Shown here: in pieces, positions 10,727-21,852 of the stretch
Position numbering within the stretch: the first letter of the stretch is position 1
Layout of the letters: each line of letters opens with the position of its first letter
Origin: Cymbomonas tetramitiformis
Lineage: Eukaryota > Chlorophyta > Pyramimonadophyceae > Pyramimonadales > Pyramimonadaceae
Length of the DNA: 64,000 nt
NCBI GenBank assembly: GCA_001247695.2
Contig: LGRX02035193.1
Location: forward strand, 1 to 64,000
Direction of reading: 5' to 3'
Translations under genes and position numbers: made by a program
Notes under the pieces: model-generated
Databases searched by the model: none
What the model saw: the letters and a program-made list of their open reading frames with translations, nothing else
Told to the model about the DNA's origin: nothing

Positions 10727-10931
10727 TATGGGCTATATATTCTTCCATCAATGCATACAACCCAGTATCATCCGCGTGTGTAAACGAGCAAGCTGCATAC
10801 AAAGCTCAGCTCAGGACGACACGGATATAATACACCAACCATACACGAAGTCACGAAGTGTTTGTTAGTGGTCAGTGCGACTATTGCTAGCATATTGCAA
10901 GTATAGTATATACATACGCACGTGCGGCGAA
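10727..10931 (-). repeat. Inverted leader repeat, copy D; right arm
   Basis: Reverse complement of 8714-8917 at about 98% identity, ending at the GTGCGGCGAA boundary. With copy C it frames a 2.2-kb cassette (8714-10931) like long terminal inverted repeats. No obvious target-site duplication was seen outside the arms. Confidence 0.85.
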
Positions 10932-11148
10932 CCAGGGAACATATCAACCCCCTATGGCCGGTCTGTGGCCGTACGATGAGGGCTGTGGCCGAGGTTTGGC
11001 CGAGTGTGCTTTTGCTTGTTGGCCGAAACGAATTATGTAAAATTTTGAAAATTCCCCCGAAAATTTGCGATTTTTATGATATTGCCATACATAAAATTAA
11101 AATTTTACGCCTGCGGCGGGCAATTTTGGATTGTTAGGAACGGATCGC

Positions 11149-11330
11149 GCGTGGGTGGCGTCGCGGTGAATGTACGCGACTGCAGTGGCACTGTCATCGT
11201 TAGCGTCTGGCGATCGTGAGATCGGAAGTTCGTCTGTGTCGCCCGTTGGGATTCGCGCTTTGCTGCTGATTAAGTAAGTAAGGTAAGTAAGGTAATTTGG
11301 GCAGGTTCCAAATCATAAGGAGCAGAGGTA
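11149..11330 (-). repeat. Interspersed repeat with (GTAAG)n core, copy 1
   Basis: About 180 bp, repeated at 61727-61928. Shared landmarks include ACGCGACTGCAGTGGCAC, TTAGCGTCTGGCGATCGTGAG, CCCGTTGGGATTCG, a variable GGTAAGTAA tract and AAATCATAAGGAGCAGAGGT. Read on the minus strand it contains TCGAATCCC-like sequence resembling a Pol III B box, so a tRNA-derived SINE is possible but not established. It abuts the inverted ORF fragment at 11333. Confidence 0.75.
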
Positions 11331-11332
11331 TC

Positions 11333-11686
11333 GTACTGGAAGTATTCAGTCTCTTCCTAAATCTCTGAAAACGTTTATCACGCTTCCACCGCCTAAGGCG
11401 CAATAGCCGAAGGTGTTGACTCTCTCTTTTCATATTTTTCTTATTGGCCGCATTATTTGCAGGGGTCTTCCAAGACATATTGCATAACGTGTAGTGCAGG
11501 AACGTATTCGTTCTATCGAGCACCCATACACTACTCATGGCAGAATCTGGTGAACCAGGCTTCGGACCCAAAATCTTATGCACTGCCATGTCAAAAATAG
11601 TGAAACCAATAGCATCCCTGCCATGGTGAGCATATAGTGATGGGCAATACAACCCTCCGAATGCCCTGTCGCCAACGACATCCCAT
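11333..11686 (-). repeat. Inverted copy of the long ORF's 3' end
   Basis: Reverse complement of 10029-10382, exactly 354 bp in both places with few mismatches (for example GTGATAAACG here against GTAATAAACG). It encodes the last ~118 codons of the long ORF and then breaks abruptly at both ends. It forms a second inverted repeat with the main ORF, separated by about 950 bp. Confidence 0.85.
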
Positions 11687-13248
11687 CGACTACCGTTAGT
11701 TATATTTTTGGTTACACTTTTTTAAACCGTGTTATCTTGTTCTTGCAGAAAAACCGCACGATCGCCAACATCTTGTCCAACTTTGTTTGCTCGGCATACT
11801 CTTTCGCACCACGCACCAGGATTGTTTTGTTCCCCTGACCGCGGTTTTTTTATTTCTACATTCGGCGGCTCCACCGGCACGTTTTAAGTGTTTGAATTGT
11901 GCGCAGGAAGCTGCCTTTTTCGCCCCTCACAGAGCGCATCTCGCATGTAAATAGATTCTCGTTGAACGGGGTTCTGGCTGAGTAGCAACGCGACGACGAA
12001 TGATTTTTGTGGGTGTTTTTGCCGCCCAGAGTTGCGTGCGTTCTGTGACACTGGATGTGCTTGATTTCTGGAGTTTGATTGAAATGTTTTCGACCGGGGA
12101 CTGTCCCCGGCGGGATCTTTCCCCGGTCTTTGCAGACCATGCTATGGCACGTATGTCTTTCTTGCGGTTCCGTGATCGTTAGATACTGCTTGCTGATTTT
12201 TTAGTTGCGTGCATTCTCCACCGTACTGACAATGGCCTGACTATGCGTGCAGGTAGTGGGATGCTTGTTTGAAGATACACGATTCAACATTCTCGCGCAC
12301 ATGAAACAACCGAGAATTTTAGCCTGGCATGCGTAGTTCATAGGATGCTTGAGGGCACAGTTATAGGCGTAGTTGTTGTGAAATCAAAGTAATAAGTTGG
12401 AAATTGCCTGTACGTATATATATATTATATGCTTGTACGAAGAAATGTAAGTATTAACTGCTTGTTGGTTTATTGCTATATTCGTTGTTTGTGCAATAGT
12501 GTTATTTCTTCGTATCAAAACCTTGACGAGTTCCGCACAAAGCAAAGCATAGCCAAAGGCTTTTGAAATTATTTCCATAGTAACAAAAATCATAAATCGA
12601 TTTTTTTCTAGACGTTACGTACATCGATTTCTACATTAGTTTATTATCAAGTCATCAAAAATTGCAAATTAGAGGATTCTTGTATTAAGCAATTAAGCAA
12701 TAGCAAAATAATTGATATGCATTGAACAGATTTGAAGTGATACCTTTGCGTATCCATCCGAGTTACCCCATTTTTAAATGTTGCCAAATAGCAGCTGTGG
12801 TTGCTCTACTCCAGTGCTCGCATACAGAATTCAATCAATCATGTCGGCATCATCACTGCTATTAACATTCATTATTGGTCATGTGGCCGAAATATCACAG
12901 GGGGAATCATTCGATAGTTGTTCATATTACATATACCTTTGGTGCCGGTTCAGGGTGCTAAATCATGGTGCCGCTACCCTGTCCATATGGAGTGCCATGA
13001 CTACGCAAGCACGTGCTCTCCCTTTAATTCAAGGCTGGTGAACCTGGGCGTGACCCCTCTGTCAATACTTGTAGATGTTTGCATTCTTCTGCCTGCTGAT
13101 CAATCAAAGCGTGTAGATGATCAATGCATATTAAAGATGAATCCGCAATTTTCAAGGCTACGCGTGTTCAACGACACTAATCAGCAATCTCAGAGCCTCC
13201 CTCCGAGAATACTACAGACCAGAAATAAATCCCAGTGGAATGAGGCAG
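11687..13248. other. A+T-rich spacer
   Basis: No convincing coding frame, RNA gene or repeat longer than short AT runs (for example TATATATATTATATG near 12418). G+C rises again after about 13,250 where the minus-strand genes begin. Confidence 0.5.
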
Positions 13249-13632
13249 TTAACAAGTAACACGAATACAAATTAGTGCATCCCATAGAGAACTGCGGTAT
13301 TCAGCAGTCGGCCCAGAGTTCAGAGCCAATATTTCAAAATTAGGGTTTGAGCAGGGGATATACACACCAATGCGCCCTGGAGAGATCCTTCGGAGCGGGC
13401 TGTACGACGATCGCGCATTCGAAGAGGTGGAGCGCATGGTGCTGGTCTCGCTGTTCGTGAGTGCAAAGACGTTTTGCGATGTTGTATCAGGAATAGTGAT
13501 ACTGAGAGATTGACACTGAGACATAGACACTTGCTTCATTGCCTCCGATGTAGATTCAAGTGGAGAGCTTGCAAAAGCCTCGCTTTTGGACATTCTCTGC
13601 ATTGCATGCCCCCCGGAAGAATATTGCAATAC

Positions 13633-15147
13633 CCTCAAACAAAGAATCGGGAACATTGATGGATGCACTAAGGTGCTCCAAGACGCTGCGTGTGCATTCT
13701 GCGTCCAGAGATCCGATGATGAGAACGGAAGCAATGCGGACTGGACCAGGACAGAAGGGGCAAAACAAGGCGCAAAGCCATCCGCAAACAAGCCACAAAC
13801 GGAGAGCAGCTACATCCCAATCCCAATCCCAGTTTCGAATCCTTCACTGATACATTCATGCCATGCAATGGTGGATCAGTGTGAGGCGCACCAAAGGCCA
13901 GGATTCGACACGGCCAGCTAAGTGCACACTGTGGCATCACATCGGCACGCGGCGATCACACATGTCCCTATCTGCAAACATATCTGCGAACAATGGGGTG
14001 CTTGGATTCTCCGCTCCAAGTCTCGGGAGCACCTTGCTGCTTGAATTCTTAGAGACAAATGACCACGTGGAGGCGCATGGCTCCGAGGCTGCCTGGTTCA
14101 CCTCCAACGGTGATGGCTGCAGAAAGTGCACGGACTGGTTCTGGTACTGGTCCCAGAAGCATTCCATCCTGATGGCACAGCGCCGCCCTTATTTCCGAAA
14201 TGCGCATCGCTGCGCGCCGAGCCTTGTCGACGGCGTGAACAAATGCCGCGTACGTTACGTGGGAATGTAGCGTGGCAAAAGAGCAGAATCGCGCGCCGGA
14301 GATGAGAGGCACCGGCAGGTGAAAATTCGGAACAGGAGAAGGCGTGAGCAACAAGCTGGAATGACCAGTACCTGAGAGGGGAGAGCAAACGCAGCCCAGA
14401 CTTGAGATGCCCGATAATCTCCTCCGGGAGGTCTCGCACATGTCTGCTTACTTTTGAATGGAGGGCATCGTCATAATGGTCTGCAGTCATACTGTCAGAG
14501 TTGAGCTGCCCGGAAGCTTCCTGGGAGATCTACGCACAACAACCACATGTTATGACGCGGGTTCATAATATTTGTTGCGATCAAGTAACCGGCCAAAGGC
14601 AGCTTCGCAGCGATCTTCAGCGCATATGCAAGTGTGAAATACAAGAAAGGCAGAGCACAAGAATCCCAGCAATCACCGCACTCACCGCCGCCGCAAAGCA
14701 GCAGAAGCTCGGCACACCAGCAGCACGGTGAGCACTTGAGTCACCAGCAAAGCACAGCACATCAGCACCACCGTGGGCACATGAAACGCAAGCGAGCTCA
14801 GGCCAGCACCTCGGCAGCAGGGCTGGTACATGAGGCAAGGGTTGAACACCTTGGACTGCCGCATCCCGTGCAGGCACAGGGCAACTGCCGACGACGAGTG
14901 CTTGCAGTATCCGTGGTGGTTGCTCGGGTAGCTCGACAGCGCTATGTGGGATGAAGGAGACCCCTCCTCCCACAGCTCGTACGGCTCTGCCGAGCGCCTG
15001 CCCATCGCTGTGCTCTCCGACTGCACCAGAGGAGTGGACGACTGTGATGGGCTCGGGGTCCATCGGCAGGCGCCCACCTGCCAGCCCAGACAAATCAGCC
15101 ACGTCATCCACAGGACAACACAAGCCGCATATATTACAGATAGAATC
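13633..15147 (-). CDS. Minus-strand exons of a probable membrane protein
   Basis: Exon 14686-15147 starts after acceptor GGTTACAG and ends at donor GCG|GTGAGT. It encodes a hydrophobic segment at its start (ILSVIYAACVVLWMTWLICL), a Ser-rich and Cys-rich middle (YCKHSSSAVALCLHGMRQSK), and a second hydrophobic stretch (VPTVVLMCCALLVTQVLTVL), consistent with two membrane helices. Below it (about 14090-14490) the minus strand reads VRDLPEEIIGHLKSGLRLLS and VHAVDKARRAAMRISEIRAA in different frames; exact splices are unclear. A further exon, 13633-13740, follows a very good acceptor (CTGGTCCAG) and reads RIASVLIIGSLDAECTRSVL to a GTATTG donor. They may be the 3' exons of the gene starting at 18288. 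No family recognised. Confidence 0.45.
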
Positions 15148-15953
15148 CTGTAACCTGTAATCCCAGACACACTTGGCACATCGGTCGCTGAGTAACCCAG
15201 TAACCCGATCGCCTATGCTACGGGCACCCGCCTGACGCAGCAGACATGTAGGGCGTGACTACAGGCAGACAAGTAACCGACGTGCCATTTTAATCAGTTA
15301 TGCATATTTTCTATTGTGACGCGGGCTAGGCGTCCGCTCGGTATCGTTCAGGCAGAGAAGGCCAGCTTGTGTTACGGCGCACAAGAGCGCTGCACCAAAG
15401 AGGACCGAGCGCAGGGTCGATGCTCCGGGCGCGTGCTCGCACCGGTCGAGTCAATGGCACCAGGCTTGATTGGGCTGCTGAGTCTTCCCTCCAGCTGCGC
15501 TGCGGAGAGACGCGAGGTGACGATCCTGACTGTGAACCTGCGCCAATCAGCGGTGGAGGCTTTGGTCCATTTTCAGCGCCATCAGAAATTATCGACGCAC
15601 CCTGCGGTACACCATGCCCACCCCACCTCATCCCACATCTCACTCCGCTGTGCCCTACCCCTGCCACGTGGCGCATTATGGCGCACCGTCAGCAGGCGCA
15701 CCACCACATTATAATCCAATCGGCATCCCGCCACAGAAGAAGCCTGTTTGCAGTGATGTCGGACCCGCAGCTACAGGAAGAAGCCTGATCTGGCGACTGT
15801 GCACTCTTCGAGACATGTCGGGGTTTATGGCAAGCAACCAGCGACAAACGCCCGTGCTGTGACATCATTGGATCCGCTGTGGAAAAAGCCAGTTTCGAAC
15901 GCTGCGCTCTCGTGGAGGCGGCCTGGTGCGGTGCCAACGACGGTGAGACTCAC

Positions 15954-17067
15954 CTTGATGGAGAAGTTGATGGAGGATTGCAAAGACGCGGCCAGTTCGT
16001 CCCGACCACGGTTCGATCTTCTAAATGTCGCGGAGCGCGAGCCTGCTGGGGGCAGCGGGGTGGAAGGGCAGTGCGAGGGGGTGCCAAGGGTTTGGGGGGT
16101 ACTGCGGGGCGAAGTGGATGGCTGGAATATGCGCGTGCTGCAGGGCGAAACGGATGGGCGGGAACGACGAGAGGACTGGGAGATGCTTTGAGAAGGCTGC
16201 TCGCTGGAGGAAGCAGAAGAGTGTTGCTGGGATCTCTCCAACAGTTGCAGGGTGCGCTCCTTCGGCTGAAGGTACGAGCACACCTCATTGGGTTTCCTGA
16301 ACGAAGGCACGTCACTCCCGCCACCTCACACCTCGGTGTGCGAAACAGGCACATCATCCCCGCCATCCCACACCTCGGTGTGCGAAACAGGCACATCATC
16401 CCCGCCATCCCACACCTCGGCGTGCGAAACGGGCACATCACTCCCGCCATCCCACACCTCGGCGTGCGAAACAGGCACATCACTCCCGCCATCCCACATC
16501 TCGGCGTGCGAAAAGGAATGCAGTAGACACAGGATATGGCATGATGCCGGAAAGTTCCCACCTATCGACGGCCTTGACATTGATATCAAGAGTGCCGTTG
16601 TTCTCTTTGGCAGTACCCGAAGCCTCGGGTTTACCACCTGCCTGCCGAAACCGTGAAGCTGCCTCCCTGCGTCAACCAAAACAAGCAAGGCTCTCACGCC
16701 AAAATCGAGAACAATAAATCTAATTTGCAACGCTTCGCTCAAGCGTATGGTAAATGGAGCATATGAATGCAAGAGAGCGCCGCAGAGCCCTGCCTGGTGG
16801 AGAGTGCATGCCTCGTGCCTGAACGAGGGCGCCGCAGAGCCCTGCCTGGTGGAGAGTGCATGCTTCGTGCCTGAACGAGGGCGCCGCAGAGCCTTCGGTC
16901 ACGGTGCACCTACCGGCGATCTCTAAGCCGGCACATGAGCTCCCACTCCCCGGCCGGGTCCTCAAAAGACGACAGCTTCCTCTGCACCGAGGCTCTGCCC
17001 GTCTCCATGGTCTTTTCTGCTCTCGCCTTCGCGTTGTCCACGTCAGCAAGCGGGTAGGCTCGTTTCC
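15954..17067 (-). CDS. Minus-strand internal exons, unknown protein
   Basis: Two exons are well marked. 16914-17067 lies between acceptor ATCTGCAG and donor CCG|GTAGGT and encodes DVDNAKARAEKTMETGRASV followed by LSSFEDPAGEWELMCRLRD, amphipathic and charged. 15954-16296 lies between acceptor TTCGTTCAG and donor AAG|GTGAGT and encodes PNEVCSYLQPKERTLQLLER followed by a long Ser/Pro/Arg-rich disordered stretch ending LAASLQSSINFSIK. Spacing, strand and style match the exons upstream (17.2-18.3 kb) and downstream, so I treat them as parts of one large gene. The intron between them contains two minisatellites (16309-16511 and 16772-16895). Confidence 0.5.
16309..16511. repeat. 42-bp minisatellite
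   Basis: About five tandem units built on CACCTCGGTGTGCGAAACAG and GCACATCATCCCCGCCATCC, differing by single substitutions. It lies immediately upstream (minus-strand sense) of exon 15954-16296, inside the presumed intron. All frames are open through it because 42 is a multiple of three. Confidence 0.9.
16772..16895. repeat. 52-bp tandem repeat
   Basis: Two full units and one partial unit of GCGCCGCAGAGCCCTGCCTG...GTGCCTGAACGAG, just downstream (minus sense) of the exon ending at 16914. Noncoding by position. Confidence 0.8.
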
Positions 17068-17201
17068 CTGCAGATCGCCCGCCCCTCGCCCTCGGTCTAT
17101 TCAGCGGCTCAAGAAGCACTCCTTCCACACGCAACGGATCGGAAACCTCGCATGTCGCGCAGCACCATTAACGGACCCGCCACAACACCCTTCAAGGCAT
17201 C

Positions 17202-18288
17202 TCAGGCAAAAATGGGAGTGAAACAGAGGTGTGACAGGTGAGTTGTGGCGCTGTCCGTACCACTTCGCTGGAAGAGCGCCGGAGAAACCCAGTAGTGGCT
17301 CGGACGCGACCTCCGGCGGTCGTGCCAAGTGCCATCCCGGGGGCATATTTGCCGCATGAGCCTTCTGAGAAAATTGGCGTAATGGACGGGCTCGGTGTGT
17401 GGTGACCATAGGTCCACAAACTCGAAGAGCGGAGTGCAGAACTGCGCCCGCAAGCAAGCATCCGCGTCAAAGCACTGGCGAGCTCCTCTCCCCTAAGGCC
17501 CCTCTCCATGAGACCAGCTCCTCCCGGAACACTTTGACACATGAATAGTAAGTCTTCCGCGGCGGGCCAAACGCAAAAAGCAGGCTACGTGAGAGCAATG
17601 GAGCTGCCAAACCTGCTGGAAGTCCATCGAGTCAAGGCCACATCGATCGCCCTCCCAATCCTCCAACAAGTCCTGAGCAAAAACACCCACAAAATGGCAT
17701 TGCCCACTCAGGAAAGCTATGCAGACACTCTGGCACAATCATCCCACCCGCCGATCAAGCTCTCGATGTGGCTTCTGGGTCGGCAGCGTCATCGGGGCAA
17801 ACAATCCTGTTGAGTCCATTCTGTCACGTTGCTCGGGATACGTCTGTAGAAAACGTGTACAGGTGGAGGCACTTACTGCCTCGGTGACGCGGACTTCGAG
17901 AGGAATCGTCACGTGGAAGCTGTCGGCCAGCTCTAGGTACTCTTGTTGCCCCAGCCGATCAGGCATATTCTTGGGAACTATCTTCCAGAGCTGCAGTGCT
18001 GCTTCAATGAACTCAGGGGAGTGCCTGCAGAGAACGGCATTCACACCTCTCAGAGCTTCCTCCAGGTCCATATTGCCGACCTGCAGCGCCTGAGGAAAAG
18101 CTGCAAACCATATGGAGGAAAGTAGATGAGCTGGAACGCAGCTGGACCATAATAAATGGATAAGTCTCAATCCACGGAGCAAAGGATAGTGAGAAACCCG
18201 GTCAGCTGTCAACATCAGATGATACGCCTAAAGCAAATTGCAACGCATCCATAGCCATGGCGGATATCAGATCCTTCAGCTCCATCAT
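17202..18288 (-). CDS. 5' exons of a minus-strand multi-exon gene with EF-hand-like/W-D module
   Basis: Four exons join in phase 0. Exon 1 is 18226-18288 (start MMELKDLISAMAMDALQFAL). Exon 2 is 17877-18089 (71 codons, NMDLEEALRGVNAVLCRHSP ... LGQQEYLELADSF ... PLEVRVTEA). Exon 3 is 17613-17672 (20 codons, LLEDWEGDRCGLDSMDFQQ). Exon 4 starts at 17441 (FCTPLFEFVDLWSPHTEPVH, YANFLRRLMRQIC); its 3' end is uncertain and the frame stays open to 17202. Exon 3 resembles a degenerate calcium loop, and the order EYLEL, DWEGD..., FEFVDLW, Y..FLRRL is a pattern I associate with repeated helical modules in algal and protist proteins, but I cannot name the family. No signal peptide. The start is favoured because exon 1 is short, in phase and followed by a canonical 136-bp intron. 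Confidence 0.6.
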
Positions 18289-18309
18289 ACAACTCGTCCT
18301 CCCGGGCCG

Positions 18310-18690
18310 GTAATACACGTGGCGCGTCTCCCTCTCCAAGGTGGATATGAACAAGTCACGCGTCTCCCCTCCTCCAGGGTGGGTGCCGCTTGTCACGGCC
18401 TCTCCCTCCAAGACAAATATCACGTGTCACATGTCTCCCTTCCCCTCCAAGACAGATATCACGTGTCACACGTCTCCCTCCTCCAAGGCGGATATCACGT
18501 GTCACACGTCTCCCCTCCTCCAAGGCGGATATCACGTGTCACACGTCTCTCCCCCTCCAAGGCGGATATCACGTGTCACACATCTCCCCTCCTCCAAGGC
18601 GGATATCACGTGTCACACGTCTCCCCTCCTCCGGGGCGGGTGCCACGTGTCACATTTAGCCTCCTCCAAGGTGGATATTACGATGCGTGA
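18310..18690. repeat. 37-40-bp minisatellite rich in CACGTG
   Basis: About nine degenerate units of CTCCAAGGCGGATATCACGT followed by GTCACACGTCTCCC. Almost every unit carries CACGTG (eight occurrences). It begins only some 20 bp upstream of the putative start codon at 18288 of the minus-strand gene, so it sits where a promoter would be expected. Confidence 0.85.
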
Positions 18691-19266
18691 CGCGTCACCC
18701 CCATGAAACTTGATTTGTTCCCCCTGCCGAAAGGATATGAGACGAGATGTGTCCTATCTCAGGAAGCTGCCCAGGAACACAGGCAGCATACTTCATCCGC
18801 AGCGTACCTTATGCGCGCGCGTCTGCAGACGGCCCATGGCGCGTAGTTGGAGCTTTTCTCCATTGAAGTCAACTTTGGGTGCGTGTGCGACGGTAAGACC
18901 TGGGCACCTCTCGCGCTCTCGTTTGGATCCTCCTGTTGCGTCAATAGTAAGAAAGCAAATCAGAAGATTATGCGCGAAGGCTAGTCGCTGCCAAGGAGTG
19001 GGGCGTTGGTATTATGCTCACGTAGCTCACAACAGCGGCAAGAACTCGGGCGCGATATCCAATCGCTGGGTGCATATGAATGCTGAGGACCAGCCTTTTA
19101 TGCGTCTACATATAGACTACCCCAAGCAGCGCAGCAGCCAAACACTGAACCGGAGAGGTGCGCGAAGGTTCGCACACCTCACGCACCACGCAAGTCATAG
19201 ACGCCGCGCTCATAAAGGAAGCGAGAATCGCGATGGAACAAGACTTTGACACTTCTGTGACACTAC
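18691..19266. other. Spacer between minus-strand genes
   Basis: Open frames on both strands are under 180 codons and lack supporting splice sites. It may contain the 3' end of the gene whose exon lies at 19267-19450, because the minus frame beyond that exon's donor stays open for another ~53 codons. Confidence 0.35.
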
Positions 19267-19450
19267 CTAGGCCGCATCGGCAGAGTTGCATTACCCGTTT
19301 AATGTTTTCACGTGTGTCGCTAGGCTTGTCCATGACTGTCATCGCCTTTTCAAGCAGCTTCTTCTTTAATATCGACCTTAGCGTTGGCGAAGACTGAGCC
19401 GCCTGGTCCACACCGACCTCTGCGGGCGTAATTGATGATACGTGCTCCAG
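19267..19450 (-). CDS. Minus-strand exon, unknown helical protein
   Basis: The acceptor is strong (GATGTTTTTCAG) and the exon ends at donor CTAG|GTAGTG. It encodes LEHVSSITPAEVGVDQAAQS, SPTLRSILKKKLLEKAMTVM and RENIKRVMQLCRCGL: helical, basic, no membrane segment. It is 184 bp, so the splice phases differ at its ends. Its relation to the terminal exon at 19859-20179 is unclear, because that exon ends in a stop codon. No family recognised. Confidence 0.5.
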
Positions 19451-19858
19451 CTGAAAAACATCGCGCGCGCAGTCAATGCACAGAAGGAACAACCACACAC
19501 TTCTCTTCGACAAGGTAAGCACTATGTAACCGGAAAGTGCCAAACGAGTATACAGTCAAAGAAATCGTGTCCTGTACAATCGTCGCGGTCTTTCACATTT
19601 TGCACAGAGTGAGTCCGGCGAATGAACACAATAGCACGTCATCAGGTGAGCGCGTTTCAAGTAGGAAACAGTACATCCGCAAGGTAATCTGCGCGTACTG
19701 CTGGTACCAATGCATCTTTAAAGAGAAGTGTGATAAGAAAAGCTTTTTGGGTGCGGCTCTGTGTTGGAGGAGGAGAGTCACCACATGACACAGCCCCCGA
19801 GTCCTCTTCCAGAAAGCTCCAAGACCGCAAAAACACCGCCGGCGATAGCTTACATTAC

Positions 19859-20179
19859 TCAAATAGCGTCTCCAGGCATATTGAATGCAAAGAACTGCTC
19901 CTTCAGTTGTCGCGTTCGGGCCTTCCTGGCAGTAACAAAAACGCATGGAATTAGTTTTTTTAAATATCTGCTCAAGGTTCGAAGAGAGTACAGCTCCTGC
20001 GTGCCGTAGTAATCACTCCAGATAGGAAAAAAGGTTTCTGAGTGTAAACGTGAAATATGTTGCGCTGTTTCCCTCGACCTGTTTTCCTTGTGAGACCTTA
20101 AGCTGTGGGAAGATCTATATCCGAGACCAACTCTATGCGCTAGGGAAAGCGTCGCAAAACGAAGTTCGCACTTTGTTAT
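19859..20179 (-). CDS. Terminal exon of a minus-strand gene, unknown protein
   Basis: Follows acceptor TTTGTATCGAACAG and runs 106 codons to TGA. It encodes LRFATLSLAHRVGLGYRSSH, a charged stretch, then FFPIWSDYYGTQELYSLRTL, RYLKKLIPCVFVTARKARTR and FFAFNMPGDAI. The C-terminal half has the mix of aromatic and hydrophobic residues of a globular domain. An ATG lies at 20203 but the acceptor makes a spliced start more likely. Upstream exons were not identified. No family recognised. Confidence 0.5.
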   Translation of the reverse strand: MTKCELRFATLSLAHRVGLGYRSSHSLRSHKENRSRETAQHISRLHSETFFPIWSDYYGTQELYSLRTLSRYLKKLIPCVFVTARKARTRQLKEQFFAFNMPGDAI

Positions 20180-21852
20180 CTGTTCGATACAAAGAGAAAC
20201 CATGGATGACCGTGAAAAGGTGCTTATTCTCCTCCTGCTGTTTAGTAGAACTCGTCGGCATGTTCCGCGTTCTTTATTGGGGACGTCGGCAAAGGAGAAG
20301 AAACCAAATCGCGTAAATATGTGTTTATGCAGTTATTGATTTCACTTAACTACTTGTCTACGCCCACTTTCTTGTGGCTTTTTAGCTCTGTAAGGATGAA
20401 TTGTAGTGAAATTGTATCGCAAATTTCTCAAGGACGGAACGAAACACGTAAAGATAGCGCTCCTCGCCATCGCAACTTAGGTGAGTTTCCACAAGCAACG
20501 CGTACGAGCGTTGGATACCTCTGTGGCTGTCGTAGTATCCTGGACATGCAAGGGTCTTCTACGGTAAGTTGCACGCAAACAAAGGGGCGCATGAATTCAT
20601 GGACCGAGGATTCACAACAAGTTCGTGTTTAACTTTAGGTTTTCTAATCAGCAAGCTACTGCAACCGACGGTACAGTACGCGTCATCTTGATCTTCCCCA
20701 GTTGGCAATTGAGTTCTGACGTGAGACTTCAGACTACGTAATGTCAAATGTCTAACGTGTTGTAATTGGGATCAGGCTGTGACTCCTTTTCGCTTTTGAC
20801 AAACTCGAAACTGAAACTCGAAACTGGTTCGGTGTCATGTCATGTCATCTCATGCAAAAATAATAAAAAAAGGAATCTATGACCTTAACTCGTAATCGCA
20901 ACCCGGAACCGCTCCCCGGAACCCGCACCCGCGCCGCGCCGGAATCGTAAATCGGAACCTCTCTATTGAACATTCAACATTGAACATATCGATATGTGAA
21001 GGTCGTGAACCCTAGAAAAACTTAAGAAGTCGCGGAGTTCTTGAGAAGCTTGAAGCTTCAACCAAACTGCCAGGCGAGGGGACCAGCATGCGGTTCCAGC
21101 TCCCACGCAAGGCGAGTGCTCTGGTTGAAAGAACATGCAAGCCGTACCGATACAGAGAGGTAATGTTTGCTTTCCTCGTCTCTACCAGACAGTTCCAAGT
21201 TTCACAAGTAAAAGTGGCCAAACCGACCTACCAAAGCACTGGATTCGAAAAACTTTCACAGGGAACCCTGCAGAGGACCTTGCTCTCGTATGACAACTCA
21301 ATCTGCCAATTTGAGCCTATGCGGCACACTACTGTTCAACTGTCTAGTTTCATCTTCAAAGCTGCACTTTAACCTCCAATGGCTGAAGCATACACGATAG
21401 ATGGCAGCGATAACTGTCAAGAGGTCGACAAAACTTCAATCCCGGACTCCAGTTAAGTAAACTATCAGTGTGCAGAATAAGGCGATGAGCTGAGCCTCTT
21501 TCACATTGAGAAAGCGGAAAATCTGGTTGCTATTTGAAAGACGAGTTCTGTGGCAGCTTCAAGCCTGCGCGCGTGGAACGTTGTAAGCAAAATTCGACTC
21601 TTCTGCCAAGTACTGTACGTTTGACCTTCGCACCTACAGTGCACCACGACTCAGTATGTAGCCACAACTCTCGTGGAGCAGCTTTCGCACAAGTGCTATA
21701 AAACGGCTGCAGAGCGCGAAGGGAAGTTCCAGCTTAGTGAGGAAAAAGTTCTTGATGCTCAATCTAGCGAACGTGTCCTCGGCTCCATAGCCTCGGTCGA
21801 GAGAGATCGGCTCTGCTGAAGTGGTCGCACCGAGCACTTTTGAGCGCTACCG
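20180..21852. other. Spacer with isolated plus-strand splice signals
   Basis: Plus-strand donor-like sites (AACTTAG|GTGAGT near 20480, CTACG|GTAAGT near 20570, AGAGAG|GTAATG near 21160) follow short coding-like stretches such as RFQLPRKASALVERTCKPYR. They may belong to a plus-strand gene upstream of the AP2-like gene, but I could not chain them in phase. Confidence 0.3.
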
